Source: CBDATA01 sp965202845 (GTDB lineage Bacteria; Acidobacteriota; Vicinamibacteria; Marinacidobacterales; Marinacidobacteraceae). From it: a DNA stretch of 64,000 nt. Each line of letters begins with the position of its first letter. The stretch's first letter is position 1. The notes beneath the pieces are model-generated. The model searched no databases. It saw only the letters and a list, made by a program, of their open reading frames with translations, and was not told where the DNA came from. The stretch covers positions 2,666,001-2,730,000 of the forward strand of contig OZ241856.1 in the NCBI GenBank assembly GCA_965202845.1. The letters are read 5' to 3'. Positions 45,753-55,062 of this stretch are shown here, in pieces. The translations under genes and the position numbers were made by a program.

Positions 45753-46964
45753 TCAGGGGTGGTGGAGGCGGCCTCCAGCCATGACCAGCCGCACCCGCGT
45801 CAGGGCTTCGATGTCCTCCAGGGGATTTCCGCCCACCACCACCAGGTCCGCCGCGTAGCCCTCCCGGAGGGTTCCGATCTCGTCTCCCAGGCCGAGGGAC
45901 TCGGCGGCGAGCGAGGTGAGGCTCGCGATCGCATCGCCGGGGGGCTGCCCGCCGTCTCGCACGCGGGCGACCGCCTCCAAGGCGTTCCGTCCGTGGGCGC
46001 CGGCCACCGCGTCGGTGCCGAAGACGATCTGGAGTCCGTCCGTCTCGATCGCCATCCGGAAGGTCTCCATCGCCCGGACCCTGCCGGACTCCATCTGGGC
46101 GAACCCCTCCTCGGTGTAATTCCCGATCCCCAGGTAGCGGTCCCGGTTCTCGAAGTAGTTGGCGAAGATGAGGTGGGTGTTCGGGTCGTAGAAGGTTCCG
46201 TTTTGGGCCAGCCGGTCCAGCGTCGCCTGGTCCAGCAGCGCTCCGTGTTCGATGGTGGTGCAGCCGGCTTCCGAAGCGCGGGTCGCGCTCTCCGGGCCGT
46301 GGGCGTGCACCAGGGTGCGGAGGCCGCGCTCGTTCGCCGCGCCGCAAGCCGCGTCCAGCTGCTCCCGCGAGAGGGTCGGGCCGCCCCCGACGCGGATGCT
46401 CTCGGAAGCGAAGATCTTGATCGCGTCGGCGCCGGCGTCCGCCAGCCGATGGACTTCAGCGGCGAGTTCCTCCGGCCCGCCGGTGCGGGCGCTCAACGGG
46501 CCGAGACTGGTGAGGATGCGCGGGCCGGGAACGGTTCCCCGGCGCACCGCGTCGCGCACCGGGCCGTCCACCGCGCTGCCGAGACTCTGGACGGTGGTGA
46601 ATCCGGCGCGCAGCATGCGGATTCCGTTCTCGACCGCGTGAAGCGCCGCGACTTCGGGGAGAGCGTCGCGGGCGAGGCGGCCGGTCTGGTCGTCGAAATG
46701 CCAGTCGAGATGGACGTGGGCATCGATGAAGCCGGGCAGCAGGGCGCCGCCGGGAAAGTCGAGACGCTGGCCGCCGGGCGGCAAGTCTTCCGCCGGGGCG
46801 ACCGCGACGATCCGGCCGTCCCGGACCGCGACTCCGTGCCCCTCGAACACCGCCCCCCGGCCGTCCAGCACCCGGTCGGCGGTGATGACCACCATCCCGC
46901 CATCGTTCGGTGGCGTCGCGCAGGCTGCCAGCGCGGCCAGCAACAGCCCGGCGCCGCGCAACAT
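45753..46964 (-). CDS. Amidohydrolase-family lipoprotein, imidazolonepropionase-like
   Basis: This 403-residue protein has a lipoprotein signal (LLLAALAAC). Metal-dependent hydrolase motifs are in order: LPGFIDAHVHLD (HxH), DAIKIFAS (Lys), LVHAHG and TIEHG (His, His), and FGTDAV (Asp). YAADLVVVGGNPLEDI closes the beta-sandwich. Such proteins hydrolyse cyclic amides or peptides such as Xaa-Pro or prolidase substrates. It is downstream of the GMC oxidoreductase with a 3-base gap. The substrate is unknown. Confidence 0.85.
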   Translation of the reverse strand: MLRGAGLLLAALAACATPPNDGGMVVITADRVLDGRGAVFEGHGVAVRDGRIVAVAPAEDLPPGGQRLDFPGGALLPGFIDAHVHLDWHFDDQTGRLARDALPEVAALHAVENGIRMLRAGFTTVQSLGSAVDGPVRDAVRRGTVPGPRILTSLGPLSARTGGPEELAAEVHRLADAGADAIKIFASESIRVGGGPTLSREQLDAACGAANERGLRTLVHAHGPESATRASEAGCTTIEHGALLDQATLDRLAQNGTFYDPNTHLIFANYFENRDRYLGIGNYTEEGFAQMESGRVRAMETFRMAIETDGLQIVFGTDAVAGAHGRNALEAVARVRDGGQPPGDAIASLTSLAAESLGLGDEIGTLREGYAADLVVVGGNPLEDIEALTRVRLVMAGGRLHHP

Positions 46965-46967
46965 GGT

Positions 46968-48542
46968 TCAGACCTCGCTGGCGAGGCGCGACGCGGTGCG
47001 GAGCGAAAGCGCCGCGAAGGTCAGGGTGCCGTTGTTGCACCCGGACGAGACGATGGTCGGCGCCCCCGCGATCCAGAGGTTCGGGTGGTCGTGCGAACGC
47101 CCCCAGGCGTCCACCACGCTGTCCGTCGGGTCGTCCCCCATGCGGCAGCCGCCGCCCGGATGGTCGTAGTCGGAGGCGTACTGGATGTCCATGACTTCGC
47201 CGCCGCCGGCGCGCAGGATGGACCGGAAGCGCTCCTCGATCCTGGTCTCGGTGTAGCCGCGCAGCGCGGCGGAAACCGGGTCGTCCACGAAGTCGATGCG
47301 CGGGAGCGGATCGCCCCACCGGTTCTTCCGGCCCGGCTCCAGGGTGAGCGCGCTGTCCCGGTCCGGGATCACGTCGTAGTAGCTCCGCATGCGGAGCGAG
47401 CCGGCGCTCTCGATCCGGCCGCGCCAATCGGCGAGCAGGGCGTTCCCGAAGAGCAGGTTCCCGGCATCGTCCCGGAGCCGGGCGCGCCGACCGACGCTCG
47501 ATTCCCAGATCCGCAAATCGTGCCGGATGTACTTGCCGTCCGGCTGGGCTTCGGCGTCCCGATGCTGGAACCGCTTGGAGAGCAGGCTGTCCGAACCGTA
47601 GACCCCCGGATAGAGCCGCATCGGAACCGAAACCACCGCGTTCACCCAGCGGTGCCCGGTGAGGAACCGCCCCACCAGCCCCGAACGGTTGGCGACGCCG
47701 CTCAGCAGCAGCAGATGCGACGACCAGGCGTAGCCGGCGGCCAGCACGAAATGGCGGGCGCGGATGCGCACCGGCTCGTCGGGCCGGTCGCGGTGGAAGG
47801 CCTCCGCCTCCTCGATGACGCCGCCCCCGGCGGCGATCTTGAGGCGGCGCACCATGGTGCGGTCGTGGAGGCGCAGGCGGTTCCGCTCCAGCAGGTCGAT
47901 GAAAGTGAAGTCGGGGCTGTACTTGGCGCCGGTGGGGCAGATCGAGCAGGTGTCGCAGCGGACGCACTGTCGCCGCCCGCGGTACGGGCGCGAGTTCTTG
48001 GAGACCGGGTTGCGCCAGAAGGGGACGCCGGAACCGGTCGCCCATGCGAGCGCCTTCTCCAAGTTGTACGAGACCGGGAGCGGGTCCATCGGATAGGGAG
48101 CGCTGCGCGGGTCGTATTCCTCCGGTCCCTGCTCGCCGGCGACGCCGATGCGCTCCTCGGCTTCCTGGTAGAACGGCTCGAGGTCGTCGTAGTCGATCGG
48201 CCAGTCGGTTCCCACCCCGAACAGCGAGCGCAGCCGGAAATCCTCCGGGGAGTAGCGCGGGGTGGTGCCGCCCCAGTGCATGGCGAGCCCGCCCACCGAC
48301 ATGGAGCGCGATTGGGCGTTCCGGCAGTAGTGGCCGGGGATGTGATCCGGCTGGTAGGGGTTCTCGCCGTAGTCAAGCATCCGGCGGCGGGTCTCGAACC
48401 GGTTCTCGAAGTCGAAGATGCGGTTTCCGGCCTCGATGACCGCGATGCGCGCCGAGGTGTCCTCCGCCAGGCGCTCCGCGACCATCGCCGCGCTGATGCC
48501 GGCGCCGAGGATGGCGACGTCGGCCTCGATGGTGACGGCCAA
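46968..48542 (-). CDS. GMC-family FAD oxidoreductase
   Basis: This is 524 residues from TTG 48542, two bases after the stop of the preceding gene. FAD-binding DVAILGAGISAAMVAERLAE with VIEAGN, a cysteine-rich segment CVRCDTCSICPTGAKY, and the C-terminal GMC active-site region SDYDHPGGGCRMGDDP, DAWGRSHDHPNLWIAGA. It probably oxidises a sugar or alcohol with the small TAT subunit upstream; export would rely on that partner because it has no signal peptide of its own. No cytochrome subunit is encoded here. Confidence 0.88.
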   Translation of the reverse strand: MAVTIEADVAILGAGISAAMVAERLAEDTSARIAVIEAGNRIFDFENRFETRRRMLDYGENPYQPDHIPGHYCRNAQSRSMSVGGLAMHWGGTTPRYSPEDFRLRSLFGVGTDWPIDYDDLEPFYQEAEERIGVAGEQGPEEYDPRSAPYPMDPLPVSYNLEKALAWATGSGVPFWRNPVSKNSRPYRGRRQCVRCDTCSICPTGAKYSPDFTFIDLLERNRLRLHDRTMVRRLKIAAGGGVIEEAEAFHRDRPDEPVRIRARHFVLAAGYAWSSHLLLLSGVANRSGLVGRFLTGHRWVNAVVSVPMRLYPGVYGSDSLLSKRFQHRDAEAQPDGKYIRHDLRIWESSVGRRARLRDDAGNLLFGNALLADWRGRIESAGSLRMRSYYDVIPDRDSALTLEPGRKNRWGDPLPRIDFVDDPVSAALRGYTETRIEERFRSILRAGGGEVMDIQYASDYDHPGGGCRMGDDPTDSVVDAWGRSHDHPNLWIAGAPTIVSSGCNNGTLTFAALSLRTASRLASEV

Positions 48543-48543
48543 A

Positions 48544-49128
48544 TCAGACCCCCAGCGCGGGCGGACGTTCGGCGCCGCTCGCCAGGCTGCGGCAGCTCCG
48601 GGCGCGGATTCGGGCGCGGTAGGCGAGGTCGGCGGTTCCCGGACGGCTCGCGTAACGGGCCAGCAGGCCGACCGCGACATGGGCCGCGGCGGCGGGAGCG
48701 GCGGGCATCTCGCCCTGCGGCGCCAGCCGATCCAGCTCGCCGGCGAGAAGCTCCCGCCGGAGCGGGATCGGCAGATCGGCGAACCCCTGCTGATGCCGCC
48801 GCCGCGCCAGCAGGTCGAGCGCCTCCAGCTGGGAGTTCCACATCGGCGCCGGATCGGGCGGGCCGTAGGGAATCCGGTCGGACGACAGGTACGGATGGTT
48901 CAACTCGGCGACCGGCTGGAAGCCGTCCAGCCAGCGGACGAAGTCGCGGAGCGCCTCCTGGACGCCAGCGGCGCCGATCTCCTCCGGGAGCGTCGCCTGG
49001 GCCACCGCTTCCAGCAGCGGCGGGTCCAGGGCTGCGGGTTGCGCGATGGCGGTGGAGGGGACGGCGATCGCGGCGGCGGCGACCGCGCCCGACGACTTGA
49101 GGAAGGCGCGACGGGGCGGGATGGGCAC
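48544..49128 (-). CDS. Gluconate 2-dehydrogenase subunit 3-like TAT protein
   Basis: This 194-residue protein has a twin-arginine signal (PPRRAFLKSSGAVAAAAIAV). The rest fits the gluconate 2-dehydrogenase subunit 3 family (LLEAVAQATLPEEIGAAGV, ALRDFVRWLDGFQP). It likely carries the cofactor-loaded GMC subunit across the membrane as a complex. Directly upstream of the GMC gene in the same operon. It is divergent from the squalene/phytoene synthase gene. Confidence 0.82.
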   Translation of the reverse strand: MPIPPRRAFLKSSGAVAAAAIAVPSTAIAQPAALDPPLLEAVAQATLPEEIGAAGVQEALRDFVRWLDGFQPVAELNHPYLSSDRIPYGPPDPAPMWNSQLEALDLLARRRHQQGFADLPIPLRRELLAGELDRLAPQGEMPAAPAAAAHVAVGLLARYASRPGTADLAYRARIRARSCRSLASGAERPPALGV

Positions 49129-49151
49129 TACCCTCCCGATTCTACCGAGGA

Positions 49152-50150
49152 ATGAACCACCGCATCCCGGCGGGGGACGCCGCCTGGCAGCAGGAGATGC
49201 TGAACGGCGTCGCCCGCACCTTCGCCCTGACCCTCCGCCCGCTCCCGGAAGCGCTCCGGGGGCCGGTGGTCAACCTGTATCTCCTCTGCCGCATCGCGGA
49301 CACCATCGAGGACGATCCGGTGCTGGACCTGGAGGAGCGGGCCGCCTTCGGCGCCCGGTTCGTCGCGGCGGTGGAGGGGGACGGCGACGCCCGGACGTTC
49401 GGGCGCGACCTGGCGGCGCGGCTCTCCGGCGGAAACCCGGCCGAGCGCGCCCTGGCGGCGAACACGCCCCGGGCGCTCGGAATCACCGCCCGCTTCGACG
49501 CCGCCTCCCGGAAGGCGATGGAGCGCTGCGTCCGGATCATGACCGGCGGCATGGTGGAGTTCGCTCGCCTTCGCGGCCCGGGCGGACTCGCCGACCGGGC
49601 CGCGCTGGACCGGTACTGCTACTTCGTCGCCGGAGTGGTCGGGGAGACGCTCACCGCCCTCTACTGCGCCTACTCCCCGAAGGTCGCGGCGCGACGGGAG
49701 GAACTGGCCGCCCGTGCGCATTCCTTCGGCCAGGGGCTCCAGCTGGTCAACATCCTGAACGACGTTGGCAGGGATCGGCGGCGCGGGGTCTGCTGGCTGC
49801 CGGCGGACCTCTTTCGCGCCCACGGCGTGGACCTGGCGACCCTGGGACCGGGACCGCCCTCCGCCGGGTTCGCCGCCGGTATCCGGGAGATGGCCGCGAT
49901 CGCCCGGCGGCACTTGGACCGCGCCCTCGAGTACACCCTCCTGCTTCCGCCGTGCGAAACCGGCATCCGCCGCTCCTGCCTGTGGCCGCTGGGCCTCGCT
50001 GCGCTCAACCTCCGCCGTATCCACCGGGGGGCGGAAGGAAAGCTCCCGCGCCGGGCGGTGCATGCGACCGTCCTGCTGTCCAGCCTCTTCTCCCGGTCCG
50101 ACCGGGCGCTGCGCGGGCTCTACCGGGCGTGCGTCCGCGGCCTGCCCTGA
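49152..50150 (+). CDS. Squalene/phytoene synthase family protein
   Basis: This 332-residue trans-isoprenyl diphosphate synthase has both Asp-rich motifs: RIADTIEDDP (~47-56) and VNILNDVGRDRRRG (~197-210), plus RTFALTLRPLP near the start and YCYFVAGVVGETLT. The DTIEDD form and length favour squalene synthase (two farnesyl-PP to squalene) over phytoene synthase. No hopanoid or carotenoid genes adjoin it. A C-terminal hydrophobic segment may touch the membrane. Confidence 0.88.
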   Translation: MNHRIPAGDAAWQQEMLNGVARTFALTLRPLPEALRGPVVNLYLLCRIADTIEDDPVLDLEERAAFGARFVAAVEGDGDARTFGRDLAARLSGGNPAERALAANTPRALGITARFDAASRKAMERCVRIMTGGMVEFARLRGPGGLADRAALDRYCYFVAGVVGETLTALYCAYSPKVAARREELAARAHSFGQGLQLVNILNDVGRDRRRGVCWLPADLFRAHGVDLATLGPGPPSAGFAAGIREMAAIARRHLDRALEYTLLLPPCETGIRRSCLWPLGLAALNLRRIHRGAEGKLPRRAVHATVLLSSLFSRSDRALRGLYRACVRGLP

Positions 50151-50153
50151 AAC

Positions 50154-51539
50154 TCAGGTCTTGTCGCGGATGAGATCCTCCCGCGTCTGGCGGATGTCCT
50201 CGAAGCTGTCCTGGGAAATGACGTAGTACCAGTCGGCGAAGCGGCGGGTGAGGAGATCCTGGCGTTCGCGGCCTTCGTTCACGTCCCGCTCCCAGGCGTC
50301 CCAGGCGCGGGCGAGATCGCGGTTTTCGCGGTCCTGGTCGGTGAGCTCGTCCGAAGGCTTGCCATGGTAGTCGCGGTTCGCCGGTTGCGGCGGCTCGGGG
50401 AAGCGTTCGGGCAGGAATTCGGCGGTGACGAACAGGAAGCGGTTCTCGGCGGGGCCGGCTTCGGCGTCGGTCTCCGATTCGCCCCCGGCGGAGATTCCGG
50501 TTCCGCTGCCGTAGACCACTTCGCCGAAGCGGAGCGTGTAGCGGATGCCGTCGTCGGTGTCGATCCGGACTTCGCCCTCGTTCGAGAGCAGGTTCCCGGT
50601 CCGGGTCAGGTAGTAGCCCCGGCTCTGGAGCGAGAGGAGGTCCGCATTGGAGACTGCGGTGGGGGCGCCGGTGAGCGACGCGGCGATGCCGGCCGGCTTG
50701 GGACGCACGCCCACGATTTCGAGTTCGTCGGCGGCGCGCAGCGCTTCGGAGATGCGGAAGGAGTCCACTTCCTCGTCGGCGCCGATGCCCTCGGCGGTCC
50801 AGGTCCCGTCCTCGTTGGACAAAGACAGCCGGTCGCGCCGGTCCACCTGGAGGGTGCGCTCGTTGATGGTGTAGTCCTCGAACACCACGCCGGTCACCCG
50901 GTTGCGGTCCATGAGCAGCAGGTCGCGCTCGATCCAGTCGGCGAACCGCGCCGAGATGTCCACGCCGAGGTCGGAGACGTAGACCCGCTTCTGGCCGGGA
51001 ACCCGCACGAACCAGGAGCCCTCCCGGTCCTCCAGCTGATGGCCGATGATCAAGTCGGCCAGCACCCGCTCGCCGGAAGCCTTGACGGTCACCCGCCGCC
51101 CCCGTCCCACCAGCGAGACCGATCCCTCGTCCAGCGGGTCCACCACCCCGAGCGCCGGATGGTCGGCGATGTTCTCGGAGCGGAAGTCGTCCTTCTCCAG
51201 CAGCATGATCCCGGCGGCGGTCTGGGCGAGGCGGTCGGCGCCGTCGGCGGGGTAGTCGTGGTGGCTCGGGATGGTCCAGATGCCGTTCCGGTTCTGAACC
51301 CGGAACGGGCGCGCTTCGGCGGTCTCCTCGTTGAACTCGATGACCTCAAGCGAGACCGCCTCGCCGGGATCGTCGAAATCGGGGAAGAACCGCTCGCCCA
51401 GGTCCAGGAAATCGCTCGGCTCCGGGTTGCGCGGGGCGCTCACCCCGGCCAGCACGGTCAGAAGCAACGCCGCGCCGGCGAGGGTCTGGGTGCGGCGCAG
51501 CTCGGGGCCGGTGGTGGTTTTCGTGGTTTCTTCAGTCAT
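50154..51539 (-). CDS. DUF4340 protein of a Gld-type ABC cluster
   Basis: This 461-residue protein has one N-terminal membrane helix (LAGAALLLTVLAGVSAP) and an extended beta-rich periplasmic part with repeated DUF4340 units (FRVQNRNGIWTIPSHHDYPA, WFVRVPGQKRVYVSDLG). DUF4340 proteins accompany ABC transporters of the GldA/GldF/GldG kind. Last gene of the cluster, 7 bases after the GldFG-like gene. Function unknown. Confidence 0.82.
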   Translation of the reverse strand: MTEETTKTTTGPELRRTQTLAGAALLLTVLAGVSAPRNPEPSDFLDLGERFFPDFDDPGEAVSLEVIEFNEETAEARPFRVQNRNGIWTIPSHHDYPADGADRLAQTAAGIMLLEKDDFRSENIADHPALGVVDPLDEGSVSLVGRGRRVTVKASGERVLADLIIGHQLEDREGSWFVRVPGQKRVYVSDLGVDISARFADWIERDLLLMDRNRVTGVVFEDYTINERTLQVDRRDRLSLSNEDGTWTAEGIGADEEVDSFRISEALRAADELEIVGVRPKPAGIAASLTGAPTAVSNADLLSLQSRGYYLTRTGNLLSNEGEVRIDTDDGIRYTLRFGEVVYGSGTGISAGGESETDAEAGPAENRFLFVTAEFLPERFPEPPQPANRDYHGKPSDELTDQDRENRDLARAWDAWERDVNEGRERQDLLTRRFADWYYVISQDSFEDIRQTREDLIRDKT

Positions 51540-51546
51540 GTTTCCC

Positions 51547-54258
51547 TCAACTCTGGCGCAGCCGGCGCGCGGCCGCCGCTCCCTCGCGCTCCGTCCGGCG
51601 GCGGCGCACGAAGACGAACACCCCCAGCAGGAACACCGGGATCGGGGGCAGGATCACCGCGCCGGTGCGGATGCCGCTCTGGATCCGGCGGATCTGGGCT
51701 TCCATCCGCTCCTCGCTGGCGCGGACTTCGGCGTCCTTGTCGGAATTGATGTTGGCCTCGAGCACCCGGAAGCGGCGGTTCTCGACCTCCTGGAGGTTGC
51801 GGGCCATGATCGCCTTGGCCTGGGCGTCCAGGTCGTCCCGCTGCTCCACCGCTGCGACCCGCTGGTCCAGGCGATCCTGGGCCAGCCGCAGCGCCTCGTC
51901 GGCGCTCCGCTCGGCGGCCTCCTCCTCGGCGGAGCGGGTTTCGACGAAGTCGCGGACCCGGGCCTCCACCCGTTCGAGCGTCCGGTGGCGCACCCGCCGG
52001 TTGCGCAGCGCCACGAACGATTCGTCCCCGACCAGCACGTCCATGGCGTTCAGGAAGAACGAGACGTTGTCGAAGTTCATGTTGGGCGGACCCGCCCGGC
52101 GGATCTCGAAGAACTGCTCGGAGATGAAATCGAGGTCGGCGATGGCGATCACCCGTGTGCTTTCCGCCGTTTCGGGGGCCGCCAGCTCATTCTCCCCGTC
52201 GCCCGACTGCTCCATCCGCCGCGTGCGGGCCTCGGCGGCGACTACATAGACCCCCGGGTCCGGCCGGTGCGGCAGATTCGGGTTGATCTGGGCGCCGAGG
52301 AAGTTCCGCTGCACCATCTGGAAGTAGGGAAGCGTTCCCGATACGTCGCCGGTGGTGAGCAGCGGCTGGAAATCGGTTCCCGGCCCGGCGAGCGGCTCGA
52401 GGAAGCCCGGATAGATCAGCACCAGCTGCTGGAGCCCGGAGCTCGCTACCGATTCGGCGGCGAAGGCCTCCGGATTGCCGCTGCCCTCGCCGAGAAAGAC
52501 CACTTCGGGCGGCAGGTGGGCGAGATCCGGGTGCGGGTTGTAGGCGTCCCAGACGATCGATCCCGGGTCCCACGAAATCCCGAGGCCGGCGAGCAGCCCG
52601 GTCACGTCGCCCTTCGGCGCCGGCGGGGGGCTCCCCTGGTTCATGAACGGGTTCCGGGACGCGCCGGGCGGTTCGGCGGGCGCCAGGCCGATGTTCACCG
52701 CCGGGAGCGGATCCACCAGCAGCAGCGCCGGGGTCCCCTGCCGGATGCTGGCGGCCACGTTGTCCATCTCGTCCTGGGCGAGCGTCGAGGGGAGGACTAC
52801 CAGCAGGCCGTCCAGGTCCTCGGGGATCGCCGCGTTCGGCTGGATTTGCGTCACTTCGTACTGCTTGCGGAGCTCGTCCACCACCGACCATTCGGGCGAG
52901 CTCCGCATGGTCTGGAAGTCGAGACCGCCGAAGATCCGGAGTTCCTTGGAGATGACTCCGATGCGGCGCTTTTCGGCGTTCGCCACCACCCGGATGCTCC
53001 GCGCCATCTCGTATTCCACCGGCAGGCCGCGGTCAAAGAAGGGGATCACCTGTTCCTCGGCGGCGCGGGTGAACGCCACCCCCATGAAGACATCCTCGGC
53101 CCGGGCGCGGGCGGCGCCGAGGCCGGGGATCGGGCGCGGCAGGATGCCGAACTTCTCGCGGGCTTCGCGCGCCGCCTCGGTGAACGGCTCGGTGTCCCGG
53201 ATCAGCACCTGGACCCGTCCGCCGCTCGCCGACTCCAGCTCGCGCATGACGCTTTCGAGCGTCGCCCGCGTCTGCACCAGCGGTTCGGGGACTTCGGGAC
53301 TCAGGTACGCCTGGACGAAAACCGGGCTGTCGTCGGGGAGCGAGCGGAGCATCTCCCGCGTTTCGCCGGAAAGGGAATGGAGCCGTTCGGCGGTGGCGTC
53401 GATCCGGAACCCCAGCCGCGCGATCAGGACGATGCCGCTCGAAAGGATCAGGGCGGTGGCGACCGCGCGGATCGCGTGGTGGGTGGACATCCGGTAGCCG
53501 TCGGCGCGGGCGGGCCAGTGGCGCCGTCCGATGAGCAGGACGTTCAGGTAGAGGAAGAACCCGGTCACCGCCAGGAAGTAGAGGACCGAGGTCACCGGGA
53601 TCAGGCCGCGCCCGAACTCCTCGAAGTGAAAGGTGGCGGAGATCGGCTCGAGAAACCCGGCGAGCGTCGGACTCAGGCTGCCGGCGGTCCGGTCCAGGAG
53701 CAGGACGGCGGCGCAGAACAGCGCGCCCAGAATGAACGCGACGGTGGAGATGGGGGTCAGCAGCGAGGCGGCGGTTCCGGCGGCGGCCAGCGCGGTGCCG
53801 AGCAGGAGATACCCGGCGTAGTTGGCGAAGAGCAGTCCCCAGTCGGGACTCCCCAGGAACATCAGCACCAGCGCGTGGCTCAGCGACAGGACGAGCGCCG
53901 CCGCGTAGACGCCGAGGACGGCCGCGTACTTGCCGAGCACGATCTCCACGTCGGTCGCCGGCAGGGTGAGCAGCAGTTCGTCGGTGCCGAGCCGCCGCTC
54001 CTCCGCCCAGACCGTCATGGTCAGCGCCGGGATGAAGAAGAGGAGGATCCAGGGGAACCAGGCGTTCAGCTGGTCCAGGTTCGCCAGGTTGTTCAGGAAG
54101 AAGCGGTCCTGCCAGAACGCCGCCGCCGCGCTCAGCAGGATGAACAAGGTCAGGAATACGTAGCCCGAAGGGTTCGAGAAATACATGCGCAGGTCGCGCC
54201 GCATGAGCGCCGCCACCACGCTCCGGCGGATCTTCGGCATTTCGACGAGGCCGGGCAT
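51547..54258 (-). CDS. GldF-GldG fusion: ABC permease joined to periplasmic Gld protein
   Basis: This is 903 residues from ATG 54258. Residues ~1-240 are an ABC-2 permease with six helices (FSNPSGYVFLTLFILLSAAA, WFPWILLFFIPALTMTVWAEE). From ~265 a second part starts with its own helix and continues as a GldG/DUF4350-like periplasmic domain (LSGETREMLRSLPDDSPVFV, DGLLVVLPSTL) with a coiled coil near 800-870 and a final membrane helix. GldF and GldG are usually separate. Outside gliding bacteria such clusters have no proven role. The ATPase gene precedes it by 2 bases. Confidence 0.85.
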   Translation of the reverse strand: MPGLVEMPKIRRSVVAALMRRDLRMYFSNPSGYVFLTLFILLSAAAAFWQDRFFLNNLANLDQLNAWFPWILLFFIPALTMTVWAEERRLGTDELLLTLPATDVEIVLGKYAAVLGVYAAALVLSLSHALVLMFLGSPDWGLLFANYAGYLLLGTALAAAGTAASLLTPISTVAFILGALFCAAVLLLDRTAGSLSPTLAGFLEPISATFHFEEFGRGLIPVTSVLYFLAVTGFFLYLNVLLIGRRHWPARADGYRMSTHHAIRAVATALILSSGIVLIARLGFRIDATAERLHSLSGETREMLRSLPDDSPVFVQAYLSPEVPEPLVQTRATLESVMRELESASGGRVQVLIRDTEPFTEAAREAREKFGILPRPIPGLGAARARAEDVFMGVAFTRAAEEQVIPFFDRGLPVEYEMARSIRVVANAEKRRIGVISKELRIFGGLDFQTMRSSPEWSVVDELRKQYEVTQIQPNAAIPEDLDGLLVVLPSTLAQDEMDNVAASIRQGTPALLLVDPLPAVNIGLAPAEPPGASRNPFMNQGSPPPAPKGDVTGLLAGLGISWDPGSIVWDAYNPHPDLAHLPPEVVFLGEGSGNPEAFAAESVASSGLQQLVLIYPGFLEPLAGPGTDFQPLLTTGDVSGTLPYFQMVQRNFLGAQINPNLPHRPDPGVYVVAAEARTRRMEQSGDGENELAAPETAESTRVIAIADLDFISEQFFEIRRAGPPNMNFDNVSFFLNAMDVLVGDESFVALRNRRVRHRTLERVEARVRDFVETRSAEEEAAERSADEALRLAQDRLDQRVAAVEQRDDLDAQAKAIMARNLQEVENRRFRVLEANINSDKDAEVRASEERMEAQIRRIQSGIRTGAVILPPIPVFLLGVFVFVRRRRTEREGAAAARRLRQS

Positions 54259-54260
54259 CC

Positions 54261-55007
54261 TCAGTTTCCTCCCGCGCCGTTTTCGTCGGCGCCGCCGGTC
54301 AGCTCGTAGAAGCTCGCTTCGAGGGAGCCGTCCCGCTCCAGTTCGGCGGGCGTTCCGTCGAAGACCAGGCCGCCCCGGTGCACCACCAGCACCCGGTCGG
54401 CCACCGCCTCGACCTCCCGGAGGATATGGGTCGAGATCAGGACCGTTTTCGCCTCGCCGAGCTTCCGGATGTTCTGGCGGAATTCGCGGATCTGGTTCGG
54501 GTCCAGCCCCGAGGTGGGTTCGTCCATGATGAGGACGTCCGGGTCGTGGAGCAGCGCCTGCGCGAGTCCGACCCGCTGGCGCAGCCCGCGCGAGAGCTTG
54601 CCGATGGGCTTTTCCAGCACCTGCTCGAGGCTGGTGAGCGCGGCTGCCTCGCGGATGCGGGCGTCCAGCCGGCTGGCCGGGATTTCGCGGGCCTCGCCGA
54701 AAAAGCGCAGCAGCTCGGCGGCGGTCATGTCCGGGTAGAGCGGGCCGTTCTCCGGCAGGTAGCCGAACCGGCGGGAGGCGTCGAGACGCTCCTGGTGGGC
54801 GTCCCGGCCGGCGATGCTGGCGCTTCCCCGGCTGGGCGCCAGGTATCCGGTGAGCATCTTCATCGTGGTGGTCTTTCCGGCGCCGTTCGGGCCCAGGAAC
54901 GCCACGATTTGTCCTCGGGGAATCGCGAAACTCACGTCCTCGACCGCTACGAACGGGCCGTAGTATTTGCTGAGCCCGCGCGCCTCGATCATCGTGGGGG
55001 GTTGCAT
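54261..55007 (-). CDS. ABC transporter ATP-binding protein, GldA-like
   Basis: From ATG 55007, 248 residues; GAGG seven bases upstream supports this over TTG 55013. Walker A GPNGAGKTTT, the GYLPENGPLY Q-loop, signature LSRGLRQRVGLAQA and Walker B VLIMDEPTSGLDP are the GldA/NatA type. It energises the fused permease encoded next. A 49-bp gap separates it from the divergent methyltransferase. Confidence 0.9.
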   Translation of the reverse strand: MQPPTMIEARGLSKYYGPFVAVEDVSFAIPRGQIVAFLGPNGAGKTTTMKMLTGYLAPSRGSASIAGRDAHQERLDASRRFGYLPENGPLYPDMTAAELLRFFGEAREIPASRLDARIREAAALTSLEQVLEKPIGKLSRGLRQRVGLAQALLHDPDVLIMDEPTSGLDPNQIREFRQNIRKLGEAKTVLISTHILREVEAVADRVLVVHRGGLVFDGTPAELERDGSLEASFYELTGGADENGAGGN

Positions 55008-55062
55008 CGGCAAACCTCGAAGGGGAAAGGTTGGGGGGAAAAGGGCGGCAAAATTCTAGCGA

